Positions 1 through 11,689 of a stretch of 64,000 nucleotides of DNA are shown one piece after another (within the stretch, counting starts at the first letter, position 1; every line of letters begins with the position of its first letter). The stretch is from Eupeodes corollae (lineage: Eukaryota; Arthropoda; Insecta; Diptera; Syrphidae). The notes beneath the pieces are model-generated. The model saw only the letters and a program-made list of their open reading frames with translations, was not told the DNA's origin and did no database searches. The stretch lies in contig NC_079147.1 in assembly GCF_945859685.1 (NCBI RefSeq), forward strand, positions 134,254,645-134,318,644, read 5' to 3'. Made by a program: the position numbers and the translations under genes.

Positions 1-159
1 CTAAATCTTTCTCTACAAGAATTATAAAATAAGAAAAATGTATTTTAAGAGTTTGGTGCTTGAAATAATAATCTCAAGAAAGTGATTAATGACTTAATTT
101 TCAAAAGTAAAACAAAATATACATATATATCTTAAAATTTTCACAAACATTTTTTAATA

Positions 160-292
160 AAATAAGCCGTTCGGATTTGGCATATAAACTGTAGGTACCT
201 TCCATCCCCGACAACAGTTGAGAGTTGTAAGTCCCTCGGCCCTGGTTCTTCATGGACTTTTGCGCCATCTAATTTATTTATTTATTTTATAT
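160..292 (+). repeat. tRNA-derived SINE, 3' half only
   Basis: This stretch matches the 3' part of the SINE seen elsewhere in the window: a GCCGTTCGGATTTGGC block, a 'gagagttgtaagtc' block and a 'ccctggttct' block, ending in an ATTT-rich tail. The tRNA-like head is missing. A relative with a clear target duplication lies at 23293-23394. Confidence 0.6.
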
Positions 293-413
293 ACATAAAA
301 CATTTTCATTATTGATGTGTTGCACTTCTTTTGAGGATTATGGGCGCTTTTCTATCTGGCAGTGAATTATGTAAATATTTGTATTCTTAAAAATCAATTT
401 ACAAATTCTAAAA

Positions 414-540
414 GTTTTTTCACGGGTACTACATCTTGCGAGGAATTGACAAATCCTCCAAGTGTTATTCTTGTCATGAAATGTGATTCTCATAATATAA
501 GATGTTCGTATTCAGCTTAAACTGTAGGCCCCCTTTAGTT
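414..540 (+). repeat. tRNA-derived SINE, middle section
   Basis: It begins at 'ttttttcacgggtactac' and continues through 'cttgcgaggaattgac', the block that directly follows the tRNA-like head in the copy at 8651. It runs to 'aaactgtaggccccc'. Both the head and the ATTT tail are missing, so this is a fragment. Confidence 0.55.
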
Positions 541-815
541 TACAAATTTTGTTTGGATCTTGTAGGACAATGTAAAATTTAATTTGAGGTAAGATAAACA
601 AAGGACGTGAATTTGGAAGGTATACTTAAGATATAAGGCTCGCATGTTAAGTTGCTATTATAAGCTGCGTACTGCCGCAAATGATCTATATAGGTTATCG
701 TGTGAAAATAAAACGCTGTAGGTTCAATAGCTACTGGTCTGTATGAACTGTCAGTCCCACTTATTTTGAGCACTAATGTGAATTGTATCTATTGATTGAG
801 TTCTGAGTAGCTTTA

Positions 816-1786
816 GGTTAGGCGCGCACATGCAACTTTTAGTTTTGAAACTGATTGGTTTCTAAACTCAGCACTATATGAGAGTCTCCGCACAGAAACC
901 ATTCTGTCGGCCACTCGAGAAACTTTTTAGTTTGTGTTTTGATATAAACTAGACGATCAACTCGATCCAATACCTTAGTTTGTGTCTCAAGGAATTATAT
1001 GTACATGCGTGGACATTCAACTAAATCGTGGAATTATTTTCTGTAAAAACAAGAGAGAGAACAATTTAGTCAAGGTAAATAAAAGTTTCCTGTGTATTGG
1101 TTTATTTCGTTATTACTTTCGGAGCTACTTATGTGCGCGATGTTTGGCAACTAACGATCCAGGCACTACGAATCTTCTCGGACAGCCAAGCCACTCTTAA
1201 TTCTCTCGCGTCTGTCTCCACAAACTCTCAAATAGTCCACGATTGCCGATCATCTCTGAATGAGATGTTAGGCAAAAAGATAACATAGGAACACCACAAG
1301 CTACATGAAAATATCTTCTCAAACAATATGCTCTATAAACAACAAATGCTAGATGGTCACAGAGTACCACCTGCGTAGCAATCAAGCAAATATGGCCAAG
1401 CATAGACTTAAAACGGTCAAAAGGTTTGATATCCCTGAGCAGAAAAAGTATAAACTCTACAATTGAAGTAATAACAGGAAACTGCCTCATAGGAAGATAT
1501 GATCTGAGGCTAGGGGTCTACACAAATGACTTCTGTAGAAGCTGCATGGACGAGGAGGAAGAGGAAACAGTCCAACACCTTCTATGTACATGTCCATCAC
1601 TCTCCATTGAAGGAATAACTTTCTCGGTAATACCTTCTTCGATAATACCAGTGAACTGGCAAAAATGGTTAACCTCATTAGTGGTATCACAATGGACCCT
1701 TGAGGTCCAGGTGAGTCAATGACATCTGGACTGCCACTCCAATCGAACTATTTGGTTTCGAAATAGTTGCATGTGCGCGGCTAGCC
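816..1786. mobile_element. Candidate TIR-flanked element containing a retrotransposon fragment
   Basis: Bases 816-837 and 1765-1786 are inverted repeats matching at 20 of 22 positions, with weaker similarity continuing inwards. TA stands immediately outside each end, as for a Tc1/mariner-type target duplication. The interior is mostly a non-LTR retrotransposon fragment (1097-1722), so either the retroelement landed inside a small DNA transposon or the transposon formed around it. No transposase is visible inside. Confidence 0.4.
1097..1722 (+). mobile_element. Non-LTR retrotransposon fragment (RNase H and C-terminal Cys motif)
   Basis: Translation gives an RNase H-like segment containing IFSDSQATLNSLASVSTNSQ near 1165-1235. 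In a shifted frame near 1525-1605 follows a C-terminal motif, NDFCRSCMDEEEEETVQHLL. These belong to the RNase H-carrying insect non-LTR elements (I/LOA/R1 group). The segments are in different frames with stops between them, so the copy is dead. The 3' flank 'gtggtatcacaatgg' recurs after the related copies at 6990-7310 (-) and 31420-33060 (+). Confidence 0.65.
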
Positions 1787-2656
1787 TATCTGTGATGGCA
1801 ATTTTTATCAAATTTCAAAGACCCAACAGTCAACATCGGTTGTCAGCAACTTAATATTTGAAAACAATTCCGGATTTCCACTTGTTTATCATGGCCTTAT
1901 TTTTTCGATTGTGTCAAGTTTTTACTTTCTTCAAAATGGTGCAAATGTTAAAATTGAAATTTAATGAACCGTGTTGAAATGTAGTTACAAAACTTATTAT
2001 TTGATGTATGAACATTTTGTTGGTGTACTGAAACTGAAATTAGTTGACATTTGAGTATTCATTCATTTCTGTCACGTGCAAGCATGAACTTTCCCAGGAA
2101 ATTATCCCAAAAACGTGATTAAAGTTTCGCAGTAGGTGTAAGGCCTTATTTGCCAGCAGCTATTCACACTAAACGCACTCACTTCATTTTTCTTAAGCGA
2201 TTTTCAAGCACTTTTTTATATGAGTGTATTAAGTGTGCACCTTCCTATATGTGAAATGTCAAACTCGTAAGGTTTGGTGGTGTTAGTTTGGTGTTGTCAA
2301 CAATACGTCAGAAAACTCCCCAATATATTCGGAAAAAATTATTCTTCATTTTTAAAGCATACTAAATAAATATAACAAAATGCAATGAAATAATTTAAAT
2401 TTTATGTATTAAATTAAGAAGACATCCTCAAGTAAACTAAACTTTCTCTCACCACATCTACCGCTGCTGAACTGAAACAAGTTTTTCTAGGTTAATAAAC
2501 TTTTTTATTTCTACAAAATCCTGCAAGAATTTAGTGATAACAAACACCACGTATGCTATTCAACTTATTTGTTTTTCTGTTTCCTTAAAACATGATTGAC
2601 CTTTAAAAAGATGTTTTATAATTTATCTTTATTTATTTATATAGAAACTCGATAAG
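1787..2656. other. Upstream region of the zinc transporter gene
   Basis: This AT-rich stretch has no recognisable gene or repeat. It must hold the promoter and 5' UTR of the ZnT gene starting at 2657, but I see no motif that fixes a transcription start. Confidence 0.4.
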
Positions 2657-5600
2657 ATGTATTTACCACTTTCAAAAAAGGACAGCCGGAGTTTTACGTA
2701 TAGAATCAAAGAGAAACTAAACAGTTGGAAGCGGCTTATATTTTCGGATCGCAATTCTAGAAACTTGTTCCTTTTCCTGTTGCTTAATCTAAGTTTTGCT
2801 TTCGTTGAATTATTCTATGGAATATTAACAAACAGTTTGGGTAAGTTCGGGCAGCAGCAGCTGTTAACACATTAATATTTGTATAAGAATTTTTGTAGGT
2901 TGCTTTCTTTTGTTAGCATTACTTTATTCTTTAAAGAAGAATCTTAAATTTCTTACAAAAAAAAATAGTAAGAACTTAACATAAGTTCTATTGTTGTATA
3001 AACTTATACAATGAGAACAAACAAATTATTTTAGACGTGTTGGTACCGGATATGTAAGAACTTATAAAATATCATTATTTTGGATAACTTAAGTCAAATG
3101 ATCGGAAACGAACGCCCTTTTCAAAAATAGACCAAAGCAAAAAAAAAATGTTTCCTTCAATTTTTTGACAAAATTCTAGTCTTTAGAAAAATAGAAAAAA
3201 CATATAAGAGATCTATTTCATTCCACCAAGATCAAACAAGTAATTCGATGGCTTATTAGTTGCGGCGTTTTGATGTTGGTGTCATTCTATACTGAAATAA
3301 TACTTTAATCTTATGTGCCATATACATACCTTATGCCTGTGCATTTCTGTTTCATACACCATAATCTCTCCTTCAACCTTCTTTTGATTCTTCATTTTAA
3401 TCGTAAGTTAAATGCTTTCACCAAATTTCATAATTTCATAGACATTTCTTATTTGTTCCGTTAATGTGGCATATACATTATACATATACTAATTAAAAAT
3501 GTTCTTCGAGTATTTAATTTTTTTTTGAAAATTATAATTCCTCTGCCCGAAAATGCCACTTTCTGAATACTAGCAATAATGGAAAAAGCTTTTAAATGAA
3601 ATGGATAGAGCAATTACCTATTTAAGGTGAACGTATAGTCTGAGACGGACCTGTGCCTCAAACAAATAGCGTCTGCAGCCAGCCCGGTCAATAGCTAGCT
3701 ATTTCCAGTTTCGCACACCAAGTTGATTGAGGTGGTCTTTCATCTGCGCGCGCCACCCGATTCGCGTCCTACGCAGTGTCTCAAAATTGGATTCAAAGAC
3801 CTTCGTTGTTGAAGCGTTGATGTCCATTCATGACATGACCCTGCCATCTAAGTCTTCGGATTTGAATCCTTCTGGCTAAGCCTACGTTTAGCTAAACTTC
3901 AATCTGAAATATTATTTTCCGAATCCAAAATGGGCATAGATTTGAAGAAATTATTTCTAAATTTTAATTGATAACATACACATAAGCATTCGTGAAACTT
4001 CTGTTAATTACAAATTCATATTTAGGAGTGAAATCTTTTTAACTTACATTAATTTTAAGAAATAACCTTTAACTGGATAAAATACTAGAAAGAATTCGTG
4101 ACATTTATCGATAATCAAGTCATGATTTAATTTGAAAAATCGCGATTTTTATCGCTAACCCGAGGTATTCAGTTAGTTGCAAAGCAACACGTTCACCTAC
4201 TCTCTGCCATGTTCATATTCGAAATCAGGAATTCAAGAGCTTTTGAATGCGACCAATTTCAAGTGGTTTCTAAAAAGTCCAAAAACGTCAAAATATAATC
4301 ATTTTTAGCGACATCAGCCTGGAAAATTCGGCCACCTAGACTTCTGTCATGTACATATTTGCAATCAGAGAGTGGAGGACTTCTGGTTTAAGATTAATTA
4401 AAATTTTGATGCCAAGGTTTAAAGACAATTTTAGAATGGCTAGATTTGTTTTGTGTTTTATTATCTGCGTTATGTCATATCTCGTTGTTTATAACACGAA
4501 TCTAGTGGATCTTATAAGGCTATCGAGTTCCAAAATAGAGTTCAGTTCAGTTCAGAAGTATTGTATGCTTCTTTGCTTCTTATGCATAATTTTAAATAGA
4601 TATTCGAAGAGAGTAACATTGCTTTTGATTGATTTCAGTAAATTTTTGTGAAATAAAATAAATCACGTAACGATATTTAAACGTGGTATAAACAATAACA
4701 ATAAAAATTTGTATGACATCAAGATGTTGTAAGGTTTATAATCTCTTTTAAGTTCAATAAAATGGTTACTTTAATTGTTTGTTAAATTAGAATCAAAGAT
4801 GCGAAATAGTCAATTAGATATTGTATTTTATTTTCTTACCAACATTAATTCAAATATCATATATTCTTACATTTCAGGTCTCATTTCGGATTCATTTCAT
4901 ATGTTCTTCGATTGCACAGGTCTACTAGCTGGTCTAGCTGCATCTGTCATAACCAAGTGGAAAGCTAACGATAAATTCTCTTATGGCTACGTGAGAGCAG
5001 AAGTACTAGCTGGGTTTGTGAATAGCCTTTTTCTTCTGTTTATTGCGTTCTTCATTTTATCAGAAGGTGTGGAGCGTCTGATTGAGCCACCAGAAGTGAA
5101 ACACGAGCGCCTATTTGTTGTTTCTGTACTTGGTCTTTTGGTAAATCTAGTAGGCATATATGCATTCCAACATGGCCACTCACACGGCGGTGGTGGGCAT
5201 GGTCATTCGCATGGCGGTGGAGGTCATGGACATTCACACAGTTCTCCCAGTAATCACTTAGACCATGGCGAAATGCTTAGTATAACAGTTGAAGACCCTC
5301 AAAGTCACGGCCATGGTCATAGTCATAATCATGGCGGTCACGGACATAGCCACAACGGCAGTAGTGGCATTGCAGTAAGCGAAATTGGCGGAAACAATTC
5401 TCAAATTATGCGAGGAGTTTTCCTGCACATATTAGCCGATACTTTGGGATCAGTTGGAGTTATTATTTCTGCAGTTCTAATGCAAATGTTTGGATGGATG
5501 ATTGCAGATCCTATTTGTTCGATATTCATTGCTCTTTTGATTGCAATGAGTGTTTTGAGTCTTATTAAAGAATCGATTATGATTCTCATGCAACGACAAC

Positions 5601-5839
5601 CCCAAGAACTTGATGGAGTCTTACGCCAATGCTATCAAAAAGTAGAAGCACTTGGTGGAGTTCAATCAGTGCAGGAGCCACACTTCTGGACATTATGCTC
5701 GAATGTATTTGTTGGTGCGATAAAGCTAGAGGTTAAGAAAGACTGTGTTCCAAAATATGTATTGACGCATGCGCGAATGATATTCGAGTCTGTTGGAGTG
5801 AAGCAAATTTACATTCAATTAGATTATGTAGATGTGTGA
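2657..5839 (+). CDS. ZnT86D: Zinc transporter, SLC30A7/ZnT7 type (Drosophila ZnT86D-like)
   Basis: A cation diffusion facilitator that, by family, moves Zn2+ from cytosol into the early secretory pathway (Golgi). Coding exons are 2657-2840 and 4878-5839. The donor at 2841 is GTAAGT, the acceptor AG is at 4876-4877, and the split codon G|GT restores glycine 62. The protein is 381 residues, close to human ZnT7. Exon 1 carries a short cytosolic N-terminus and the first membrane segment. Two HxxxD zinc-site motifs are present: HMFFD (69-73) and HILAD (245-249). Between them lies a His/Gly loop (about 160-221) with repeated GHSHGGGG units, typical of ZnT7. A cytosolic C-terminal domain follows. 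The ATG at 2657 is the only start that keeps the N-terminal membrane segment. The 2037 bp intron holds retrotransposon debris. No damage is visible in the reading frame. Confidence 0.93.
3640..3890 (-). mobile_element. RTE-like retrotransposon C-terminal remnant in the ZnT intron
   Basis: The minus strand translates to a degenerate C-terminus containing MKDHLNQLGVRNWK and IDRAGCRRYLFEAQ. This is the pattern that closes the ORF of RTE-type elements (…LGV.NWR..A.DR..WR…). It lies inside the ZnT intron, antisense to the gene, and contains stops. Confidence 0.5.
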
Positions 5840-6230
5840 TGATAGTGAAGTTAGGATTACAATATAATTAATTAATGATTGTTTATAATATTAAAAAAAA
5901 AAAAACAAAAATACAAATCGAAAAACAGCAAACGAATTTCTGTTGCAATATTTTTATACTATTTTTTTTTTTGTATGTACAAATGCCTACAGTTTCTTTT
6001 AAACAAACGAAATATTTGATAAAATTGGTTCAAGATTATTTTTATTAATTTATTAATCATTCCAGTAAAATTTAGACGGAAATATTTGTAAAATAAAACA
6101 AAATAAATTTTACCGAAATTCTGCGCAATCCGAATAAAAAACAATTTCTTTGTTATAAGCTATTTTTTGTTTTGTAAGGAAATAATTTGATGTTAAATAC
6201 AAAATAATAAAAATAGAAGATGAGCTATAT
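5840..6230 (+). other. 3' UTR region of the zinc transporter gene
   Basis: AT-rich sequence directly after the ZnT stop codon. The clearest AATAAA polyadenylation hexamer I see is at 6206-6211. An A-run at 5892-5904 is genomic and not itself evidence of a transcript end. Confidence 0.4.
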
Positions 6231-6989
6231 TAAGAAATTATGTCGCAGCGGTCGTGAAGAACCAGGAAATCTGAGTTGTATGGTTTAAGCTATAGGTTGG
6301 ACATTGACCAAACTATTAAATAATATTACATTATATACAAATACGTTATTTTAAATGCGTGCTAGTACTCTCCTTAAAACTCCTCAAAAGTGTATCAAAA
6401 TTTAAAACAAACTTTGACCGCTTTAACTTGCATTGTTCTTCACAATCATCAATAACAATGTAGGTATTTAGAAATAAATAAGTTTTAATATTTATTAACA
6501 GAACGATAAAATTGTAAATATAAAAATTCAAAACGTTCGTAAAACTATTTGTTTTTTACTTAAAATTATTTAAGTTTCAATGTACTTACATATATGTATG
6601 TCTAACTTTGTCTAAAAGAATGAAATTATTACAATTTAAAATTTTAATTTTTTGTACAAAAATAAAATGTTTAATTTAAACCCAGGGAAAGTTAAAAAAG
6701 GGTCAATCTGCAGATAAAAGCCCGTTTACAAAAAAAAAATACTTTTTAAGTGGCGATAACTCGTAAATAGACCCAGAACGAAAAACTTTTTATTGGAATT
6801 TATCAGCTAGATTTCAGAAATCGAGTGAAATCGAAAATTTGAAAAACGAGGACATTTGTTTTTAATATTTTAGTCCATAAGAGATATTGAGCAGGTTCAA
6901 AAAACACAATGGACTTGAAAGTTAGTCAAGTTTCTAGTATCTGATTGGCCAGCGGCCAAAAAATTACCTTCCAATTAAGGCAACTTTAA
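6231..6989. other. AT-rich intergenic DNA
   Basis: No gene is recognised. The segment about 6890-6960 shows weak inverted similarity to about 7650-7740, on the other side of the retrotransposon fragment at 6990-7310. Confidence 0.3.
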
Positions 6990-7310
6990 TGGAATGTTAG
7001 CCAAGAAAAATCTCCCTTAGGTTATAGTGGCTGTCCAAGATGGAAACGGACACACTTAGCCCAGTTTAATGGCCCATTGTGATACCACATGAATCTTGAG
7101 GTTTCCTCCTAAGCTCAATGGAACCAGCTTGAGTCCCTTACGAAACGTAAGAGGCTGATTATACCGATATGATTTAGATCATTTTGATCGTTACAGAAGA
7201 ATTCTCCTAGGTAATTCTTGCGTTTTCGAACTAGAGCAGGGCATGTGCAGAGAAGATGAAGAACCGTTTCTTCCTCTACCTCGTCCATACAGCTTCTGCA
7301 AAAGTCATTT
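6990..7310 (-). mobile_element. Non-LTR retrotransposon 3' end (C-terminal Cys motif)
   Basis: The minus strand from 7310 reads NDFCRSCMDEVEEETVLHLL, then CTCPALVRKRKNYLG. This is the C-terminus of the RNase H-type non-LTR family also present at 1097-1722 and 31420-33060. It runs into the shared 3' UTR, where 'tggcccattgtgatacca' lies near 7070. Only the last part of the element is present, as expected from 5' truncation. Confidence 0.65.
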
Positions 7311-7319
7311 GAGAATAAT

Positions 7320-8640
7320 AAACAAAAAATCTCCTTTACTATTCAGTCAATTTTATTTCTATCAAAATGACAGTTGGTCATGTTTTTTCATTCAATTTAA
7401 AGCTAAACTTTATTAATCTATGATTTACATATTTACATATTTTCTGCATAACTTCATTTAATGTTTTATGTAAAAGGGGTAATTGTCAATTTGGAAAAGA
7501 AATAACTAATATTTGTTTACAATACTAGTGATGGGCTTACAACTAGCATGAGGAGTGCTTTTTAGACAATAATGATTTTGGTAGTTTTTGCACTATGAAC
7601 TTATATTTTAAGTTTTTGAAGTAAAGTTCGAAATTAATGACACTTGACAAACTAGCTAGCTGCCCTGGTCAGTTCGTTACGTTCAAAGAATGAAGTTGAC
7701 TGCAAATGAAGTCCCTCATTTTGTCTGAACCTGCCCATTATTATCCTCAATACTTGACAACAAGAAATGATAACTTCAAAAAATTATACTTCTCAATTGA
7801 ACTAAGGAATAAAAATAACATTTTTAAAGAAGAAAATAGCTTTTAAACATTGCCTTCACTTATTTTCAAAAGAAATTGTTGTCATTTAGTTTCTTCTTTT
7901 ATAATGCCACGATACCTTTTAGGTAATAGGTTCGACAATAAAATCTTTTTTATGGAAAATGATACGTTCTTAAAAGCTTGTATGGATTACTTTTCAATAG
8001 TTTTTACAAGCTAACATCACAAGGAAGAATTGTAAAACATTAACTTATTTAGTTTTATGAATTTATGTTTTTTGTTGTTGTTGTTAATTGCTCCTTATGC
8101 CTTTTCATCACGGTAAGTGTCCTTCGACGAAATGGATAGCACCTGGTTTATTTTCTACATTATCTAAAATGATCTATGATCTTCCAGGTATTGATTTAAA
8201 GATTTTAGTACTTCAAAAAAAAAACTTTTCCTACCTGAAGGTAAACATGGACTGATTTTCTTGTATTCACATAAAAATACATGTCTGTATATACCCAAGT
8301 ATTTTGTGATCACTTCATTTTGTATTGTAACCTTACTAAGTGAATGTTAATTAGTTCTTGATTACACTGGTCGTTAAAATTACTTTTTTTTCAGTTGCAC
8401 AAAAGACCCAATACTTTTCTAAAGGAGTAAGGTGTCGAATCTTACCTTCAAATATTTCTATCACATCAGGTTTTTAAAATATGTTGAATACAACCAAAAA
8501 CGGATTCTTAAGGCTAAGATAAAATTCAGCAATTTATTACATTGTGTTTTTGCAAAGTCAAAATGTTTGTCTTCTAGATATATGTATGTAGTTGAAATTA
8601 TTTTAGTACCTTATTTAGTTTTGTGTAATTCTTATAAGCT
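7320..8640. other. Intergenic DNA with no recognised feature
   Basis: AT-rich sequence with scattered homopolymer runs. Short open frames show no family resemblance. Confidence 0.3.
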
Positions 8641-8650
8641 GTGAGTCTTT

Positions 8651-9050
8651 AGTACCCGTGGCAGGATGGTTAGTGCGTTGGACTGTCATGCGAAAGGTCT
8701 TGGGCTCGATCCCTTCCTTTGCCACCTAACTTTTTTCACGGGTACTGCCTCTTGCGAGGAATTAAGGCACAGTGTGAGCACTAGTAAATGGAGAGAGGGA
8801 TTGAAAGGAGGTGGTTTTGAATTCCTGAATATTGCAATGGCTGGGAAAGAAAATGTGTGTTAAGGAATTCCACATTCGTGTAGTACGGCTAGAGGACGAA
8901 TCTCTGTACTTGACGGTACGACCGAACTTGGGCTCGGGGGTATACTGATGAGCATTCCTAGAAGCGCGAACGGTTGAACTGTTTAAGGGAGGAATGCAGC
9001 TGGCTATTTCCCTAGAGCATAAACCGTTAAAATAATGGTAAAAAAGGGTG
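8651..9050 (+). repeat. tRNA-derived SINE, most complete copy, with an unusual tail
   Basis: The head looks like a tRNA gene. An A-box-like TGGTTAGTGCGTTGG lies at 8667-8681 and a B-box-like GGGCTCGATCC at 8702-8712. The body 'ttttttcacgggtactgcctcttgcgaggaatt' is shared with the copy at 414. After it the sequence differs from the other copies: it continues with an 'agtacggctagagga' block and a 'gcattcctagaagcgcg' block instead of the 'gagagttgtaagtc' tail. It is not a functional tRNA, since the arms do not pair into a cloverleaf that I can see. Confidence 0.6.
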
Positions 9051-9093
9051 AGACAGGAAACTTTACGACGATATTCGAGCGACGTAAATGATT

Positions 9094-9360
9094 CTATGAT
9101 GGTAACAATACTTTGGTTGCTTGGCTATTTAATATCTTTTTTAATCTAAAGAAATAGCGGTTAACAAGTGTAATTTGATTGTTTGATTTTAGCGCTGGCG
9201 TTTTTTCTGCATTGGTATCCTTATTATATATGATGGTGATGTTTTGACCGAGACGTCGCGTCGGTGTTATGGTCATTGATGAGAGCGTAAACTTTGTTTT
9301 GGCCTCATTAACCGCTGAATCTATTTTTGCCGACTCTGTCTCAATACTCATCTGAGAAAG
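9094..9360 (-). mobile_element. RTE-like reverse transcriptase fragment
   Basis: The minus strand reads AVNEAKTKFTLSS, then TRRLGQNITI, then LVNRYFFRLKKILNSQATK. The same blocks follow the YADD motif in the RTE copy at 23755-25840 and recur in the copy at 58840-60740. The fragment has a small frameshift or deletion in the middle and no catalytic core. Confidence 0.65.
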
Positions 9361-11120
9361 CAGGCTCTAGTTCATATATCATTAATTAATTATTTAAATT
9401 GTATCTATTATGTTTTATTAACAGACGAGCCATGGCGCCTCCGCTCACGTCTATACCATATACAGTTCCTGGCCATATTATTAGACGCACTTTAGATTTT
9501 ATGCAAAATCTTAATTTCCAGTTATTTTAATCAGGTTTTCGAATATTGTAATTCACTTTAATTATTTTGTATGCAGAATATAAACTACTTCATAGAAATA
9601 AAGCAACAGATTTAAAGATTTTTTTTTTTAAATTAATACCTAATTAGAACAGAGAACCAAAAATTAACTCTAAAACGTATTTTGTTTAAAGATTCAAGAT
9701 TTTATAAAACCTCATATAGATTCAAATTGAGGCTCATAAATCATAACTAATTAAAATATCCACAAACTTAGCTGAATGCTTAAAAGATTTATACAGTATC
9801 TGTGTATATACTTTAAAAATTATTACATTATAACTTTTGAGAATTATCTATCTATTCTTTGTTTCACCTTTGTCTTAAAAACGCCATATTATAATATGAT
9901 AACAAAATCTTTTGTTTGATTTCTGTATCAGAAAAAAGCTTAATTTTATTTACGAGTTTAATTAAAGTAACGTTTGAGTAACAACTCAAATTAACATCAT
10001 GTATTTAAGTCGAACGGTTCGGTTAAGTGCGGCTACTTTTGGAGTTCCCTTCACATTGATACCTATAACATTTTTGTCAGGTATACAATTAAAAATTTCT
10101 CTCGGCAAAAGTAACTAGAATTTATTATACCTAAAGGTTCTAAAAAGAGAACAACAATTTTGTTGCCTTCTCTTTGTTCAAATGCATACCTTCATATTTT
10201 TTTATAGCATTTCATACTCAGTAATATATATAAACAAAATAAAGAAATTAAAATGATACGATAGTGGGAGTCATGAAGAATATCTACTTAATTGATAAAT
10301 TCTTTTCATATTTAGTAGAATATTAATTTCTATATATGTACCCTACGTGCCTATTAAATGTGCCACTGCGCATGCTCTTGCTGACCTTCACTATATTCTT
10401 GTCAACATACCATGCTGCGTCAACATTTTGTTAAAAAAAATTAGCATCACAAATAGGTTAATCATAAAATCCACGTAAACAAAATAAAACTGATAAGTTG
10501 CATACCTATATATTTATGTACCTATCATAAAGAATTCCATATACTTTTAGATGCATACACATAAAATATACATAAATCTACATGTTAGGGAATATACTGC
10601 ATTATTACGCGTCACTCGATACTTTTGTGCATTTTCCTTTTCCCCAACATGGCACCGTCATCGACTTAAATGAGGTTATGTCGTAGTCGTGTCGTGAATC
10701 ACCCCATTAATTCTTACGCTGGAATGGAAATCAACAAGTCTTCTATTCCAAAAGGAGCAATAACCCAAGCAAAGCCAACAACCATTAAAGGACATCCAAC
10801 TCTCCAACTCCATTTTCATTTCACAGAAGAAAAACCAACAATACCAATAAAAAAAAAGAATATTTTTCATTTCGTTCTCATTATGAATTTTATATCATTA
10901 ATATCGATGAACAATTGTTGTTTTACAATAAAAAGTATTTTGTCTCATTCTACAATCACGGTACAATTTTTATTTATCGCTTGTTTGTTAAATATTTGAG
11001 TAGCTTTTCATCTTATTGTATATAAAAAGAAAATTAAATAAAAAAACTAACAAAAAATAAAAATTGAATTACTTAGAGTATGTTATGTGAAAAATTAAAA
11101 AAAAATTGAATTGAAATAAA
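9361..11120. other. AT-rich intergenic DNA
   Basis: No gene, RNA or known repeat is recognised. A GC-richer patch near 10,620-10,800 has no convincing reading frame. Confidence 0.3.
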
Positions 11121-11123
11121 ATT

Positions 11124-11129
11124 TTTATT
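11124..11129 (-). promoter_or_regulatory. Polyadenylation signal of Tctp
   Basis: Plus-strand tttatt reads AATAAA on the minus strand, about 40 bases past the Tctp stop codon. Confidence 0.5.
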
Positions 11130-11170
11130 TTTATAATTTATGATGATATTGTTCAGCCATTGTGCTTGCC

Positions 11171-11689
11171 TTATAATTTCTCCTCTTCGAGACCGTGTTT
11201 GTAGAACATGAAAACGGGTGTACTCTTTCCATTGATATCGCGATATTCACACATAGCTACCATACCATCGCAGTCCATAGATTCGCCGGTGAAGAATTGC
11301 AAGTCCTTGAAGCGGCCCAAGATTTCCTTCATGACTTTGTTCATGTTGGTCTTGAAAATATCGACTTGGTCGGGGGAGTTTTCTTCAAGTTTGGCGATGA
11401 GCTTCTTCATGTAGTCCTTAAGGTAAAGGGTGTAGGACTTTTTGTCGCCGAAAGCAAAGCACTCTTGCAGGCGGTGATTGAGAACGATATCGACGCCAGT
11501 TTCGACATTGGTGTCGGTGCCTTCGTCGGCTTCTTCGGCAGATGGATTGAAACCTTCGATTTTGATGTCATCCTGGGAGCGACTAACTAAAGATCCGTAA
11601 ACTTCGTAGATTACATCATCGACGAGCTTCATTTTATAGGTGTCGGAGAACATTTCGTCGCCGGAGATGAGGTCCTTGAACAATTTCAT
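11171..11689 (-). CDS. Tctp: Translationally controlled tumour protein (TCTP)
   Basis: A 172-residue cytosolic protein with the family's full length and no gaps. TCTP supports growth signalling through Rheb/TOR and binds calcium and tubulin (family knowledge). Both hallmark regions are visible: IKIEGFNPSAEE near residues 42-53, before the flexible loop, and QFFTGESMDCDGMVAM near 131-146. The helical hairpin lies between them (about 80-128). The start ATG is preceded by AAACAAA, a good fly initiation context. Coding is uninterrupted in one exon; an intron in the 5' UTR cannot be excluded. Pyrimidine-rich CACTTTTCGTTCTTTTT about 100 bases upstream would fit a TOP-type leader, which TCTP mRNAs usually have. 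It is divergent to SdhC, with about 800 bp between the start codons. Confidence 0.96.
   Translation of the reverse strand: MKLFKDLISGDEMFSDTYKMKLVDDVIYEVYGSLVSRSQDDIKIEGFNPSAEEADEGTDTNVETGVDIVLNHRLQECFAFGDKKSYTLYLKDYMKKLIAKLEENSPDQVDIFKTNMNKVMKEILGRFKDLQFFTGESMDCDGMVAMCEYRDINGKSTPVFMFYKHGLEEEKL

Noticed and set aside
4775..4877. Upstream extension of the ZnT exon 2 frame
   Set aside because: It has no similarity to ZnT proteins and lies before a clear acceptor (TTTCAG at 4877); it is intron.
8651..8725. Functional tRNA gene
   Set aside because: A- and B-box-like motifs are present, but the sequence does not pair into a cloverleaf and the same head recurs in SINE copies.
11195..11590. 131-codon open frame on the plus strand across Tctp
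   Set aside because: It is the antisense shadow of the Tctp coding exon and has no family resemblance.
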